Assembly (NCBI RefSeq): GCF_000764305.2
Contig: NW_025939212.1
Coordinates: 1 to 64,000, forward strand
Direction of reading: 5' to 3'
DNA: 64,000 nucleotides
Source: Hyalella azteca
Lineage: Eukaryota; Arthropoda; Malacostraca; Amphipoda; Hyalellidae
The first letter of the stretch is position 1; the number at the start of each line of letters is the position of its first letter. The position numbers and the translations under genes are program-made. Positions 32,520-46,025 of this stretch are shown here, one piece after another. The notes below the pieces were generated by a model, which saw only the letters and a list, made by a program, of their open reading frames with translations, ran no database searches and was not told the origin of the DNA.

Positions 32520-35500
32520 TCACTGCTCCTTGCGGGGCTTCCGAGAGCGCACGTCCGCGGTTTCTGAAGAGGCGGATTCTATGACGTGACCGTTGGCATG
32601 TCCGTTGGCGTGACCGTTGGCATGTCCGTTGGCGTGACCGTTTGCGTGACCGTTGGCATAACCGTTGGCGTGTCCGTTGGCATGGCCGTTCATCTTGCCA
32701 TTCGACAATTGGTTACTCTGTTGGTGAATCAAAATAACAAATCAGAAGAAAATCAAGTACCTATTAGATATGTTGAGTGTAATACTGGCTCAAATTTTAG
32801 ACTATAATAAGGGCATTAAAGAGAAAAATAGCTTGAATATTCCTTGTCACTTACAAACGCGTGATTTCCATTAGTTGAAATTCAACTTGCGGTGAATTAA
32901 AAAAAACACTAATAAAACATAAAAATGAACCAAAATAAAATATTCCTGTACATTTTAATATCAGTTCGTTTCAAGATTACAACATTCGTGGTTTGCAGAG
33001 AAGAAATTCCTCACAAGCCATTCAATTCAACTTGGGGTGAATTATAGAAACACCAAAAAATATATAAATTATTAAAATGAACCAAAATGAAATATTCCTA
33101 TACATTTTGACATCAATTCGCTTCAAGATTACAACATTCGTGGGTTGCAGAGGAGAAATTTTCCACAAGCCAACACATGCCGGCTTAAGTATTAAGAGAG
33201 CCCATCAACTGCCAATATATCAGTCCAGTTTCCTAGCCGTAGATGCAATAATCCTGCATCAGAGGGTACAATACCTTGAAAGAAATAAATCGACTTTCAG
33301 TAGGCTTCTGAAATCAATTTGTACTAAAGATTAAATTGATGGAGTTGAGGACGAGTTATTGAGTCAAAACTGACAAAAATTAAGACATATTTATCAATAT
33401 GTCTATGAAAGACATATTTATCAGTATTTAGTGACAACTTGTTTGATTATAACGACATGTAAACACCAGCAGTGGTTGCATGCAAAAAAAATGACTAAAT
33501 TGGTCACCTTTTCGTTCGGTTTTGTTACTGTCGAGTTTAGTAGGCGTGGATTACTTATGCAATCATATGTAATCCATGCATGTATACATATGATGCTTGT
33601 GTGATCTTCTGAAATATACATTCGATTTCATGTGTAATCTACGCAAACCCTGTAAAGCTAAACTGAATGAAAGTGAAAATGTTAGAGACACTAAACCGAT
33701 AAAGACATCGATAGAGGACAAACACGAACCTCGTCGACAGCTGGCAAGAAGCAAGGTACGATCTTCTTGACGAAGCTGGCAGCTGACGTCTTCTTGGCCA
33801 TGTGTTGTCGGTAAGCCTTGACGTAGAAGTCAGCGAAGAGGAAGAAGAACATGCAAGCATGGCCTCCGATCCACCACATGAACGCCTTCGGGTAATCGCA
33901 TTCGCGGAACACCAACTGAAAGCGAAAGCGGTTCTTTTTAGCGCATTTTCTCATTAATGAAAAAAATGCACTATTGTGCTCGCCATGTCCGTCCGTCTGT
34001 CCGTCCGTGACTTCATGTTTTCGTCGACGAGAAAATGCGCGCTCTGTCACTCACTGCAGTGAGTACTGAGTTATATTTTTTTTTAGCTTACATGCGTGAG
34101 ATTAGGGCAAGTCAAGTGCGTCTGATACAAAATATTTTAGTGCGTTCATTAAAAATTAAATACGAATAAATCAAATTTATTTGCGTATAACAATGATAGT
34201 TCTTTATCTTAAATTATTGTATTGCAGAACATACTCCGCTCAACAACTTCAATAAACTTGAATTTTAACAATAATACAGACCACAAGGAATTGAAAGCAA
34301 AGAAAACGCCAAGCAAATTCACCATATCGATATTGAAAACGTTTTCAATATCGATATGGTGAATTTGTTTTTCGTTTTCTGTGCTTTTAAATACCTTGTG
34401 AACTTGCGATATAAGCAGACTCATAATATAAGTACTTTGATACAGACCTGGAAAGCGTGAATGAAGATAGCCACAAACTGCACAATCTGGAGGGTGGTGA
34501 CGTATTTCTTCCACCAGATGTACTTCTGGTACTTGGGTCCCATGGCGGCCACCATGTAGTAGAAATACATGACGATATGAACGAAGGTATTAAGGAAGCC
34601 AAAGAAGGTGCTGTGGCCACCAGGAGTGTATCTAAGGCCTACCCACGTACTGAGGGGCATGATGCCGTGGTGCAGCACGTGCAGCAGGGAGATGTGCTCG
34701 TTCTTCTTACGCAGCACGAAGAAAAACTGACAAAAAATTACTCTTTAATAATTGAGGAGTTAATGAGTGAGGATATATGTGTTTTATTATAGCCTGCGAA
34801 TTGACATTTAATTTCTCGACGCGTATCAAGAAAGACAGCCATTTTGGCATAGGAAATTTCTATAACAAAGATAGAAACATTAATGAAATTGAAATTGGCA
34901 AAGCAGAAAAATGGGCGTCTTCTGGTAGACTATGTCGTGATCGTGAACAAGAGAAATTAATAGCATTAATAACTCAAAAAAACAACCAAGGAACCAACCA
35001 CCAAGATTCAACAGGCAACAATAAATTTGTATCTGCATAACAGCCGCTAAACGCAGAAATAAAAACTCACCAATCTTCCAGTGCACTCACCGTGTCAATG
35101 AATTCAGTGAATTTCGAGATATAGTAGTAGTAGCAGGCATAGAGCATCTGCACATATAGACGAAAATTAATTAATCCATAAATAAAAACGCGTAAAAATT
35201 GTCACTGGTTCGTCAACCAAATTTCGCTTCCTTCTACTAAAAATGAACCGTGTTATATTTATGAATAAAAAAGATATAAAATAGAAGATGACCCGCCTAA
35301 TGTGTATTCAAAGAACATAATTTGAATTTTTTTCAAGTCAAAAAAAACCACCACAAGGCTCAAAAAATATATATTCGGTCACTGAATTCAGGCTTTAATA
35401 AATGATTTTACTTTACTCTGCACAACTCGACATCACTAGTTTGCAAGAACACAGGAGTAATGAGAAGTGATACCGCACCAAACCGACATCAGGAACAAAA

Positions 35501-38500
35501 ATAGAACAAAAGATCAGCAATAACTATGTACACTTTTACTGTACAGTCCAAGTTATTTACAGAAACTATGGAAATTAAACAGCGTTCAAGAAATCTTCTA
35601 AAAACATAAACTAATTTCTAATTACAATTTGAAAAAGTGACTCGCAGTAGTATAATCGTTAATTAAATAAATCTAACTCAATGCAATCAGCACAGCTGCT
35701 TGGCCGTCGCATTGATACAAAATATCAGTCATTATTTTAAACGCTCGTCATGATGGACAAGTAAAATATAAAACCGCTCAGTTAATGTTCATCATCGGAA
35801 ACTGGGTTTGTCCCGTGTGATTCATGAACATAAATTGAACTTCACCTCTTAGTAAAAATTTTCTTACATTTACATACAAATTTAAACTCACCGTGTGAGC
35901 ACAAATAAGGATGGAAGGAGTGAGGCAAGAGAGACCGCAAAGGATTCGAGCCAGACGGAAAAAAGTGCAAGTCAGCGACGAAGAACAGGGCAATATGTGC
36001 GAGACAAATGTCGACCAACATGAAACTCTATACCAAAGAGAATGGAATCCATTTCGATTTCACTTACCATGCATCCAAAGATGAAAGATGAATTTAAATC
36101 TTCATCACTTCGCTACAATGAATCTAATTTACTTACGGTAATGCAGGAAACATCGCGGCAGGCTGCGAGAAGTACGAGAAGTCACAGCTAAAGCATTTGT
36201 ACTAATGGAGATAATACAATGCGGTTAACAGCTACAATATTGGCACTACTGTTAGTTACACAACACACTCTACTGCCTGCTGCAGCATAAGCGTTGGTAC
36301 TAATGTTGCTAGGGAACAAAATTTAAAAGCTGAACAAGAATGCTTGATTGGAGCAGCAGTAACTACGTATATCCACGGACTGCATAGGATACAGCAAGCT
36401 AATTTTACTGATAAAATTACATTATGCTGTTCGGCATTCAAAGCTCAACAGATAAATGTTAGTATACACTGAAAACTACACTGCTTTCGTATTATTCGAA
36501 AAAGAGAAAATGTGAATCTCTATACTTTTAAATCAAATAAAATGTGAAGAATAAGTCAGTTTTACAAGTCGCTATTAGTCCAATATAAAGCTTATGCGAT
36601 AAATCTAGCATCAGAAGAGAAAAAAAAGCTGCGCGTGCAATTCTATCAATCCTCTTTTCATTGGCTTCTTTATTTATGCCCTAGACGTTGCAGTCCCAGG
36701 CCACGCTGGTTCACTGCTAGACAGGCCCCCACGGAGCAAGTGGAACTCAGCTGCCCTCAGCAGGGCGGGCTGATGCACGATGCGGTTGCATACTTTTCTG
36801 ATGGTAGCGGGGCGGAGGCAGACTGTAGAACGTACGCATCCAGGTCCTTTCAAAGCGTCGGCCCAGGATGATTGCAGATTCCAAAACAAAACAAATGTTC
36901 CACATATAAGCCTGAATGCAAGAGCACCATTTACAGTGCGGAGGAGCTCCTGAGGTTAAATACTATCTCCATTCTCACGGACTTCTCGGTAATTCTGAGA
37001 GACATACACAGCCATTTCTGTATCCTAGATCTCATTTCTTAGTAGTTGTGACACGTTAGTGCCATCATGAATATCCTTTTTTTCGGGCGCTGTCCTCATG
37101 GATGTAGGTAATTTATTTTAGCTAACGAAAAGTCAACTGTCCATTTTCTTTTTGTTTTAAATTGCAGAGAAACCGATCCGCCAGAGATTCTCGGCATAGC
37201 AGCTAATACTGTCGTCTTTAAAATCAATTCTACCTGCATCCGCAGTTCTAAATGATCGGTGATAGAGCTACATTAAGCAAGATAAAACTGAGAAGTACGA
37301 AAGATGGCGCAATGTCAGTAGAGGAGACGAAAGTATAATAGATTACACCGAAGATGACATTAGTAATTTATTAGCAAGCTAAAATACAACTGTAAAAGCA
37401 TTTTATAACAAGTCAATAATGAACAGGTGAAAGGCGCATGTGCTGAGATCAAACTGTGCCAGTCCACAAAATTTCACACTGCGTACCAACCCACAACACG
37501 CGCTCGAATAATAAATGAATTGTACACACAATGCATGATAGAATAAGAAGAGAATTACACCACAAGCGCTTGTACAGCGAAATAATTAGATCTTAACCCC
37601 TCATAAGGAAAAAATTAGGCTACACACGCTGTACAGTAAAAAAATTACACTGCATACGCTGTACAGTGAAGGAATTACACCACAAACGCCAAAATAGAAA
37701 ATGATTTTCTGAAATAAAAGACAACGCTAAGGCAACGCGCGTCGCAAGAGAACTGATGCACTCAGGTAGATCTCGGTAGGATTCCGAATAACAAATGAAA
37801 CTCTGCCTAAAGAAGGCAATTTGTAATTAGCCGTATTAGATGCTTTGAGAGAACACTGAACACGGTGCAGCAAGTGCATGAGAATAACACGTACCCGATG
37901 TGCTTTTTCCGAGTTTGAATAATCAACGGGCTGACACTTGTAACTGTACCCGTTGAACCAACCGCTGGCACCAAACTGTTGGGACAGACACACTGTGTTA
38001 TTTGAGCGCAAAGATCATCCAAGAAACCCGGGAAGTTGGAGAGGTCAGTAATTCAGCAGCAGATCTGGAGACGCCGTTTAGCAGGTAGCGAACATGAACA
38101 TTACGTACAAAATAGTATACATGTGCAGGATGGATATCTCCATAAAATACATCATTGCCATTTGGGAAAAAAGGCTTGCCCTAGCATTAGTGAATGTGTA
38201 CCGTGGAGAAGCAGGTTACCAATGCACCGTAGAGTAGTCCTCATTTCGAGGATAAGTCTACTGTATCAACCCTGTTAAAAAACACCGTGTTCGTGCCTCG
38301 TGTATAAGTATTGCTGTAAGTGGTCAAATATTGGTTCAAGTCGTTCGTGGATCTTGTCGCAAGACATTAGTGCGAGTCGCTTCACCGTGAGTCGATGCGT
38401 GTACGGACCATATACATGCAGATTCAAATCCCAGAAGCGAATTGTACGTGAATTTGTTCTATACATTGCAGACCAAAGCCCAACTAACGGTACAAAAAAG

Positions 38501-41500
38501 AGAGTTAGTACTCAAGGGCAGGGATGTGTTAAAACGGATTTATTATTTACCGCAAACTCCGGATTGGAGAGCCAAAAAATGGCAATGGCAGGAAGCAGAT
38601 ATTACGGCCTAGATTACAAAAAAGTTACGAGTGTTTTAAATCTATTAAATATGAAACAAAACAGATACAGTAAATCAAGATTGAATAGGTCGTTGAGAAT
38701 TAGGGTCATGTAATTAGCAATATGTTGGAGCTTGAACAATCACATACCTAACAACGAAAATGATTATTTTCGAAACGCATAAATATGGGATCAAATTGAC
38801 AGATAACATTAAGAAGGAAAGCATTACCACGAAAATCCGAAAGTGGTGTCTCAAGCAAAGACTTCCAAGTTATCTACGCAGAAAAAATATATATCAATAA
38901 CAAACATACCTCGATGATGCTTCACCATGAAGAGGAACTCGACTTATATTGTAAAGACAACCAACAAAATCACCAGCACGATATCTGAGAATAATTTTCA
39001 TGGGCTCTCGTCACTCACCATAACGAGGAAGGAAGGATGCAACCATGTAACTAATGAACTGCAACCACTACAGTTAACAACTGACTAGCACAAAGCGAAC
39101 CACCACCTCCAAATATGACGAGCAAATCGTCACACAAGATCTGCTTAGCCATGACACGGATCGTGAAGTTGGCCCTCAAGTTGCTGGCTGATATTACAGC
39201 GGATCTGATGAAAGCTTGTAAATAATGAGGGGAGGAGGAGGAGGGCTTGTCAGTGTAGGGTAGTTAAGAGAGACTCACTCGTCTGCTCGTTGGATTGTCA
39301 GTATAGTCGACAGGCTGGCATCTCAGGTCATATCCTACGAACCAGCCCCCCATACCGATCTGTTGTTAAAAACATCAGCGGCACGGTTAGCTGCAATGCA
39401 ACGTTAAGCCACACATATATTAATTAGCGATATCGTATTACTTATAGTAGCATCGACGAAGCGCCCCACCACCACTCGGACAGAATAAATAACATTTATG
39501 AACAATTGGCATGTAAACAAATGTAAACAATTAGCAACAAAACAACAAATGTAAACGATTTGGAATGTAAATAATTTGCGATTGGATACAATTGTGTAAC
39601 TGGAACATGGAGTATGTAGATGTACATTGTGTTATGCCCAACACAATTGCACAAAAAAATGTTTTGGGACATCCACATGTACTGCCACGGAAATAAAGAG
39701 AAGCTGTACGCCGGAATATAGTGCGTAATAATGTCTTAGAATTAGAAACATTATCTCATAGTAAGATAGAAATTACTTCATGTGATGTTGATTATCAGCA
39801 ACGCTGGCAAAGGCATCTGGAAATGAAAAAAATATATCAACCTGAAACATCAAATAAATAATTAAGCAAATTTCCGTCGTGGAATAATACATGTTCTTAC
39901 AATTTAATTTTTTTACAAAAACTAATCGAGCTCGACATTAAAATATTGTTTCGAGAATTGCAAAATCTGTTCCGACAAATAATGGTCAAGTTACAAATTG
40001 AGAATAATTACATTGGAAATATTCTTTTCTATCTTCGTTTGTTAATCATAACGACCATGATTCATACTGCAATCATAGCAACACCTCGTCAATTATTTGT
40101 ATTGCTAAGATGGTAAAGGTCCTCGTCCAGCCTCTAGAAGGAGCGGAGCTGCGACATCAGATGCTGCCACAAACTCATTATTTTGAATCAATTACTTTGG
40201 CATGAAACAATAAAGCACTAATTTGCGAAGGCCACGATCAAGCTCCGCTCCGTTCCAGGTTTTACATTTAGTTGCAGAAATGCACCAATTCTAACCATGC
40301 AAATCTACTGGTCTTCTTGACAGGCACAAAATGCGCCGAATCCACCCAAAAATTTACGAGGTAATATAATACAAGTTCACAAAAATATTCCATCCGATTT
40401 TAGTCTGTAAACACAAACTTTCAACATTGTTGTGGATCAAGATTGTATACTTCACAATAATTCCCAAGTCCCTATCAACGGGGCACTATCTTCACACATA
40501 AAATTCTAATGACGCAACCTGTTCGTACACTGAAATCACCATAGAAACACAATATCATTTCTACACAAAATCATTATATAGGTATATAAATAAATCAGTA
40601 TATAAAAATGATGTATGCGTACGTAACTCACCTCATAGAATATGAACATGGAGAAAAGAACTTGGAGGAAATTATAGACGATAATAAGGTTCTTAAGCTG
40701 ATATGGCTGGCGGTCCTTCATGAAGCGAGGGCCGGCAACCTTGACTAGCCACACATACACCAAACACACGACCGTCGTGGGCAGCGGTGATTCCATCATG
40801 AACCAGCCGTCCATGCGGGTGTCTGCAACAACAGGGTCGTTAGGTAACAGCTGCGGCCGTGCGGCATAAAATACTACCCATACTACACAAGCGAAAACAT
40901 TGCAATAAAATGATAGCCGCGTTGAGGCTCAAACAACTCGTATGTGATTGGAAAAATAGGCATCAGTACCTTCATTTGCTAACACGTATATTCTTCGGGT
41001 ATGTTCACCTACGAATAGGTACATACGTATATTCAAGTACTACGTATGTAATATACGTGACTCAGAATACATGTACGCGCTTCAGAAACATATATGTGCC
41101 TGAGAATACATACCAGTGCCTCAAAATACATACCAGTGCTAACAAGAATGTTCTGCATAGCCATGTTCATTTACCTCTGACAGGTTAATTGAACGCTCAA
41201 TATATCTGTAATATTTAGTGAGTTATGACGTAGGTTTGGGCAAAGGTAGTCACGTGTCAACGCAATCTACTGATAAGCGGCAACAAAAGCCATTCCTGTA
41301 CCGGCCATAGAAACTGCAGCGATAGTTGATAGTCGCCTGCAATTAGCAGATAATTTCCCCGCTACATTGTGCTTTGCTAAGATGATTCAGGAATGAGGCT
41401 GTAGCTCTCGCTGCATTCCTTCTATAACCAATAATAAATGCGTGTCGCTTTCCTCCTAAGCCGTCGACATAAAAATGATGTAATTGACATTTGTTAATGC

Positions 41501-44500
41501 ACATTTTAAGTCCACCGTCGGAAATAATTCTCAATTGCTGTTAAAATTAACGCAAGAAATAGATATGTACCGGTATAAAAATGAATGTAAATTTTGCGTG
41601 AAAACTGAGCAGTTTATCCAGAGGCACCTCATCTAAAATAATTAATAGATGGATAATCATTCAAAAAAAATTCATTGAAACTATTCAGAGGCTGAGAGGC
41701 TGACGCAGCCCTATGACGAACAGGTTTCGTTGAGAGCGTTCGGATTAAAATATAATAGCATCGAAGTGCTCATGCTGAGCCTGTGGAGGATCCTTGATTA
41801 TGTTAGCACAGTTGCCGTTAGAATAGAAGTGTCGGCGTTGAAGAAATAGGCCCATGGCATGTTGCCGATTCTCGAACTTTTCGCGACTTGATTCTCAAGG
41901 GATCCTGCCTTTGGAACCCGATCTTTCCATAGCTGACGATTGATTGCAGTTGCCGGTTTTGCTTTAAAATCAGACAATATAACAGGTATAATACTGTACA
42001 CACGGAAAGAAAATTTCCGGTATGTATACATGTGTGATTTTAAGGTAGACTTGAATGAATATATCAATAAGTTTTGGCTGGAAACTCACCCCGTTTAGAC
42101 AGGAGATCGTTGTAGGCTGTATATGCAGATCTCATGATGCCGCCGATGCCCCTGCAACAAAACCTCGCGTTACCCAGACATGCCTTCAATTATCAGAGTA
42201 CAATAATATGAGATGAGAGAACCCAATCATTAAAACAGAATGTGTGTACCTATGAGAAACGGTTTACCGACTAATGCCCGTTTTTATGCACAACTTACAT
42301 TTTCTGGAAAAATAAAACGTAGGATAGTACCTAAGGATATTTAATGCCAAAACCTATTCTTCAGCACGAGACCATAAATAGAGTAACATTAAATGCTATT
42401 CTTTATAACTGCCCTCTCGTGTCTGGCTTACTTGACGTTATCGTGCCTCTGCCAATCGCCCGTCACTCGTCTACCGTAATATTCATAAGTTATTCCTCTA
42501 ACACGCTATCCTGCCTTACTTCCAAAGAAAGGCCTTCAGAGAAAATTTATCTTCGACACACAAAAATTACGCCCTTCCCGTTTTCTTAATAAGGAAAGTA
42601 TGAATCTGCACCTAAGCGTGACTCGAAATTGAATAATAATCATAGTAGATAGGTAGTTTTAATTTATGTTAACTAATTCAATTTTCCATGATATCCCACT
42701 AGCTGACGATATTGATCGATAAAAGAAACTCAGCGACAGCGAAGTAAAACGTCAACTTATAATATTTTGAATAATTTTTAACGAGTGGATACATCCAAGA
42801 AACACTGATTCTTTCTAATGTCGGTATCACAATTTAAATTTTATATTAGGTCTTCCAAGTTTCCATCAATTTCACAGAAATTTGTGGTTTGAACTGACGC
42901 AACGCAACTCATCATCAACGTTGATTTGTTCATGCCGACGTCACCAAACGTACTAACGTATTGTAGACAGCGTAGATATCATTAAGCAGACGTTGCCTCC
43001 AGTGAGGCTACGTCTGCCGGTTCCAAAAAGCAAGTGTAAAGCACGCTCGTAAAAATGGTGGGTCAAGTCAAGGCCAAGATGATTAAAATGCTGCAGGAGA
43101 AACGGTCAAAGTCAGAGTTTTGACCTAAATATCGAAACGTCAAGAAAGTAAAAAAGTTTAGCTCCTTGTACGGCGGGAGATCGTATGGCACTTACAAGTT
43201 TGGATAGATTTCTGTATTTCTTTTTATTTCTGATTTCTTTTGACTTAGGACTGCTAGAGAAAATTAGCCATGCTTAAATGACTAAGAATTGAATATCACG
43301 TCTGCACATATCGCCTGGATGGATGCTTTGATTCAATTTCGTTTTGTAATTGTCGAGTAAAATAAAACAAATATGCAAGTCACCAATTGATGCTTATGAC
43401 TGCTGCAGTTTCATGAACAGGCACTAATTACTCCAAAAAAAATAAAACTCAGTAATCACTGCATGCAGTGAGTAACAGAGAGCGCATTTTCTCGTCGACG
43501 AAAACGTGAAGTCACGGACGGACAGACAGACAGACGGACGGACGGACAGACGGACATGGCGAGCACAATAGTGCAATTTTTCCTTAAATGAGAAAACGCG
43601 CTAAAAATAAACTGCAATATAATGTATTTGAGTCAGAACCGCGCAATTGCCCCTCAAGAGACTAACTATTGATGAGCGAAAGTGAAACCGTGCACGAGTG
43701 AAGGCACGTGTCGAGGCGTCCTCTAAGATTTAAGACGTTTGGGTATTCCTCTCACAGAGTCATTCTAATTCGTGGTGGTGATTTGACCTGAACCCAAGCG
43801 TAACCCTTACGTAAACGTACGTGCGCTTATTGCCCTTATGTGTGGTTTATCCTGACCCACTCTGGTCTAGCGTATGAGTGTTACTCGCAGAAAGTGTCAC
43901 GATTTATTCAATACGACCCATTCATTCTTTTTTGAAGGCAGCAAAATACGTTGGATCTGAAGCGCCATCACCCTTATACTCCCAGAACTTTATGGAGTAC
44001 AAAATATCCCGGTCATGTTGAGTACTGCACCGTTTAACTCTCCTGAACGCTTCACTTTGCGATCAGAGTTAAAAATCAATGACATCGTTGGCGCTCCGAG
44101 TATGAACGCGTTCAAGAACAGACTAGATAAAGCTATGGAAAAATATATGTTCAGATTTGAAATGCCAATAGCACCATATCGAACCCGGTGGAAGTCGAGT
44201 AGCTATTTCAAACTATCGTCAGTCATGAAAAGATCCGGTCAAATGACACGATTTTAGATCTTCTGTGAACAAGGCACGAAAAGTTCAAGATTCGGCGACA
44301 GGCCACATCAGGCCTACTCTTTAGCGCCGACATCACTATGTTATGTTAACTCGTAATATAGAAGAGTGACTTATTATTTATGATAGGAGTGCAATCTAGG
44401 GAAGATTCATGCCAAACCAAATGACTCCGAAAATGAAAAAATATCAGTTTTCTGAACAAATAAGATTTCTTACCGCAGAGATATATTTTCTCTACTATCC

Positions 44501-45557
44501 GACCGACCAGACATCACTTCAGTGCCAGCCAAAAAAAATTTCAGTGCCGGCAAGGCATCATTTCTGTTACTACCAGCTGCCATCTCTGTTGGGACCAGCT
44601 ACCATCTCTGTAGGGACCAGCTACCATCTCTGTAGGGACAAGCCATGTTATAAATGAGCCTGCAGTCATGTTATAAATGAACCTAACCACGATCTACAGC
44701 AGGGAGCAGGCTAGGATCAACGGAACAGTCCATACCTGGATTTTAGGTAAGGTCTATAGATGCAAGGCTTAGAGGCTTTAATCTCAAAGAATAATTAATT
44801 GAACGTTATAGGAAAACCCCATTGAAATTGCACAGAATAATCTATGTCCGAAAATACTGAAAAAAGTTATGAGGCTAAAGATAATATCCTCATTGAACGG
44901 AATTAATAAAATTATGAAATTCATTGCTTCAGAATTTAATGAGACTAGATTATTATTCAGCAAACATCACCTCTGGACCAGAATTTAAATCATGTCTAAT
45001 TTCCGGAGTTCGATACCATATAGATCGGTTTACAATAGAAACTCTTCACGTGAGCTGCTCCCAGGATAAAACTTAGAAGATCCGTGACTGATAAGATAAG
45101 GAGCTTAGAACAACTAGCAGCCTATCTTATCTGAGGGGCGCAAGCTAATTTAGACGTCGAAATGCCGTGTAGATGCGCCGTCGCAATACAAGCCGGCTTC
45201 TTGGACGATTTCAATATTGAAACCGTACCATCAGGTTTACTAATGTACCTACACAAGAAAATAAAATTAGCTCTTTATATCTAGTAGCCAAAGAGTCAAG
45301 AATTCAAACATTTCTAAAACTCTGTGTGAATTTGGATCCTTGATACACTGAATAACAATCGAATAAGAAAACAAAAGAAAATTAAATTGACTGTCAAAAA
45401 AATAGAAAAACGAGAAACAAACAATACATAAAAAAGGAAAATCTCCACGTTGGTTGAATATTTCCATTGGAGGAAGCATCAAATTGGAAGCATCGGAAGG
45501 GCAGACTCACCCTTGCAGCCAGCCGTCCTCCAGCAGTTGTGCTGTTGCCGTAGCCAT
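32520..45557 (-). CDS. ELOVL-family very-long-chain fatty-acid elongase (condensing enzyme), 366 aa
   Basis: Coding exons on minus: 45557-45511, 42151-42090, 40822-40632, exon 4 (39359-39279 or 37975-37895), 35147-35091, 34726-34448, 33915-33730, 32717-32520. The sum is 1101 nt with either exon 4, in frame. ELOVL hallmarks in order are a CQPVDY segment (exon 4), KFTEFIDT (KxxExxDT, residues 139-146), the HVLHH histidine box (162-166), NTFVHIVMYFYY and TLQIVQ, plus several hydrophobic membrane segments. The family condenses malonyl-CoA with a long-chain acyl-CoA in the ER membrane, the first step of two-carbon elongation. It resembles the arthropod ELOVL4/7-like group. The start ATG sits in a good context (GACATGG); the exon has an acceptor 32 nt upstream, so the leader is spliced. 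The last exon adds an unusual HANG repeat and ends in basic RKPRKEQ, a possible dibasic ER-retrieval tail. Introns carry duplications, a palindrome and a dispersed hairpin repeat. Confidence 0.93.
32586..32690 (-). repeat. 12-bp coding repeat (HANG) in the elongase tail
   Basis: About eight 12-bp units (GCCAACGGTCAC type) encode Ala-Asn-Gly-His in frame within the last exon. Confidence 0.9.
32880..33172. repeat. About 148-bp tandem duplication in elongase intron 7
   Basis: Two diverged direct copies (32880-33020 and 33028-33172) share blocks such as AAGATTACAACATTCGTGG. Confidence 0.85.
33935..34083 (+). repeat. Dispersed hairpin repeat, copy 3
   Basis: Same family, in elongase intron 6. 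It begins about 18 bp from the exon 7 acceptor. Confidence 0.8.
34314..34367. repeat. Perfect 54-bp palindrome in elongase intron 6
   Basis: 27-bp arms meet at 34340/34341 with no spacer (TATCGATATTGAAAAC joined to its complement). Imperfect symmetry continues outward to about 34293-34389. Confidence 0.9.
36635..36890. other. GC-rich island of unknown nature in elongase intron 4
   Basis: Clearly richer in GC than the flanks and open in one frame on each strand (about 70-78 codons). I recognise neither product. It may be an old insertion or a noncoding exon. Confidence 0.3.
37895..37975 (-). other. Elongase exon 4, version b
   Basis: This is also 81 nt and phase 0, with acceptor CAACAG and donor GTACGT. 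It encodes FGASGWFNGYSYKCQPVDY followed by eight residues. Same length, phase and core motif as version a, with diverged flanks. Mutually exclusive splicing is inferred from the layout, not observed. Confidence 0.85.
39279..39359 (-). other. Elongase exon 4, version a
   Basis: This 81-nt, phase-0 exon has an acceptor (AACAG) and a GTGAGT donor. It encodes IGMGGWFVGYDLRCQPVDY followed by eight residues. It aligns over its full length with version b 1.3 kb downstream, including the invariant CQPVDY. Both lie between exon 3 and exon 5, so including both would duplicate a loop segment and including one gives a normal ELOVL protein. Confidence 0.85.
41817..41975 (-). mobile_element. LINE 3'-end fragment
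   Basis: A long match to 10163-10330 in the same orientation. Read on minus it could code for the last part of an ORF2 ([20 protein letters not shown]) but has no upstream domain. Confidence 0.55.
43434..43610 (-). repeat. Dispersed hairpin repeat, copy 4 (inverted)
   Basis: Same family on the other strand, in elongase intron 1. Confidence 0.8.
44015..44345 (+). pseudogene. Non-LTR retrotransposon ORF2 C-terminal fragment
   Basis: 44015-44257 translates to a piece with [17 protein letters not shown], like the C-terminal end that follows reverse transcriptase in LINE ORF2 proteins. The following 90 bp match the dispersed LINE 3' end in opposite orientation to 41817-41975. RT and endonuclease domains are absent. 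Confidence 0.5.
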
Positions 45558-45589
45558 GTCGATCTCAGAGTTACTCCTGGCGGTCGACG
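45558..45589 (-). other. 5' UTR part of the elongase start exon
   Basis: The 32 nt upstream of the elongase ATG are bounded by a strong acceptor (TTCTTTGCAG). One or more noncoding leader exons must therefore lie further right (above 45.6 kb). Confidence 0.6.
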
Positions 45590-45965
45590 CTGCAAAGAAC
45601 AATATTCTTGTTATGAAGAATACAATACATTATATACATTATTGGCGATAAATTTTCTGCGGACTACTATACAGTCAATATTCCACAAAATTAATAAATG
45701 AAATTAAACCCTATGATTAAAGATTAACAAAAAATAAACAACGCGAGTACGTAAGTGGAATCTTTTTTAACATGATGAATATATTCGTCCAATCGGATTT
45801 AGATTCAACGCTGTTTTGCTGCAGTCAACGGCAATAGAAGAATTGTAGAAATGTTAATTTTTATTACAACCACAATAATTTGGCCTCGAAGCATTGCGTC
45901 AGGTTCAAGTCGCAGCCGATGCGAAAACTGCGCGCTAGATTGAAATGGGAAAATTTTTATTAGCA

Positions 45966-46025
45966 CTCGGCAAAAACCTTCTCGGCAAAAACCTTCTCGG
46001 CAAAAACCTTCTCGGCAAAAACCTT
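45966..46025. repeat. 15-bp tandem repeat
   Basis: Four units of CTCGGCAAAAACCTT. Confidence 0.9.

Noticed and set aside
42090..45557. A short upstream ORF overlapping an internal elongase ATG
   Set aside because: It appeared only when the start-exon donor was placed one base early. With the GTGAGT donor (exon end 45511) the two exons join in frame as one N-terminus.
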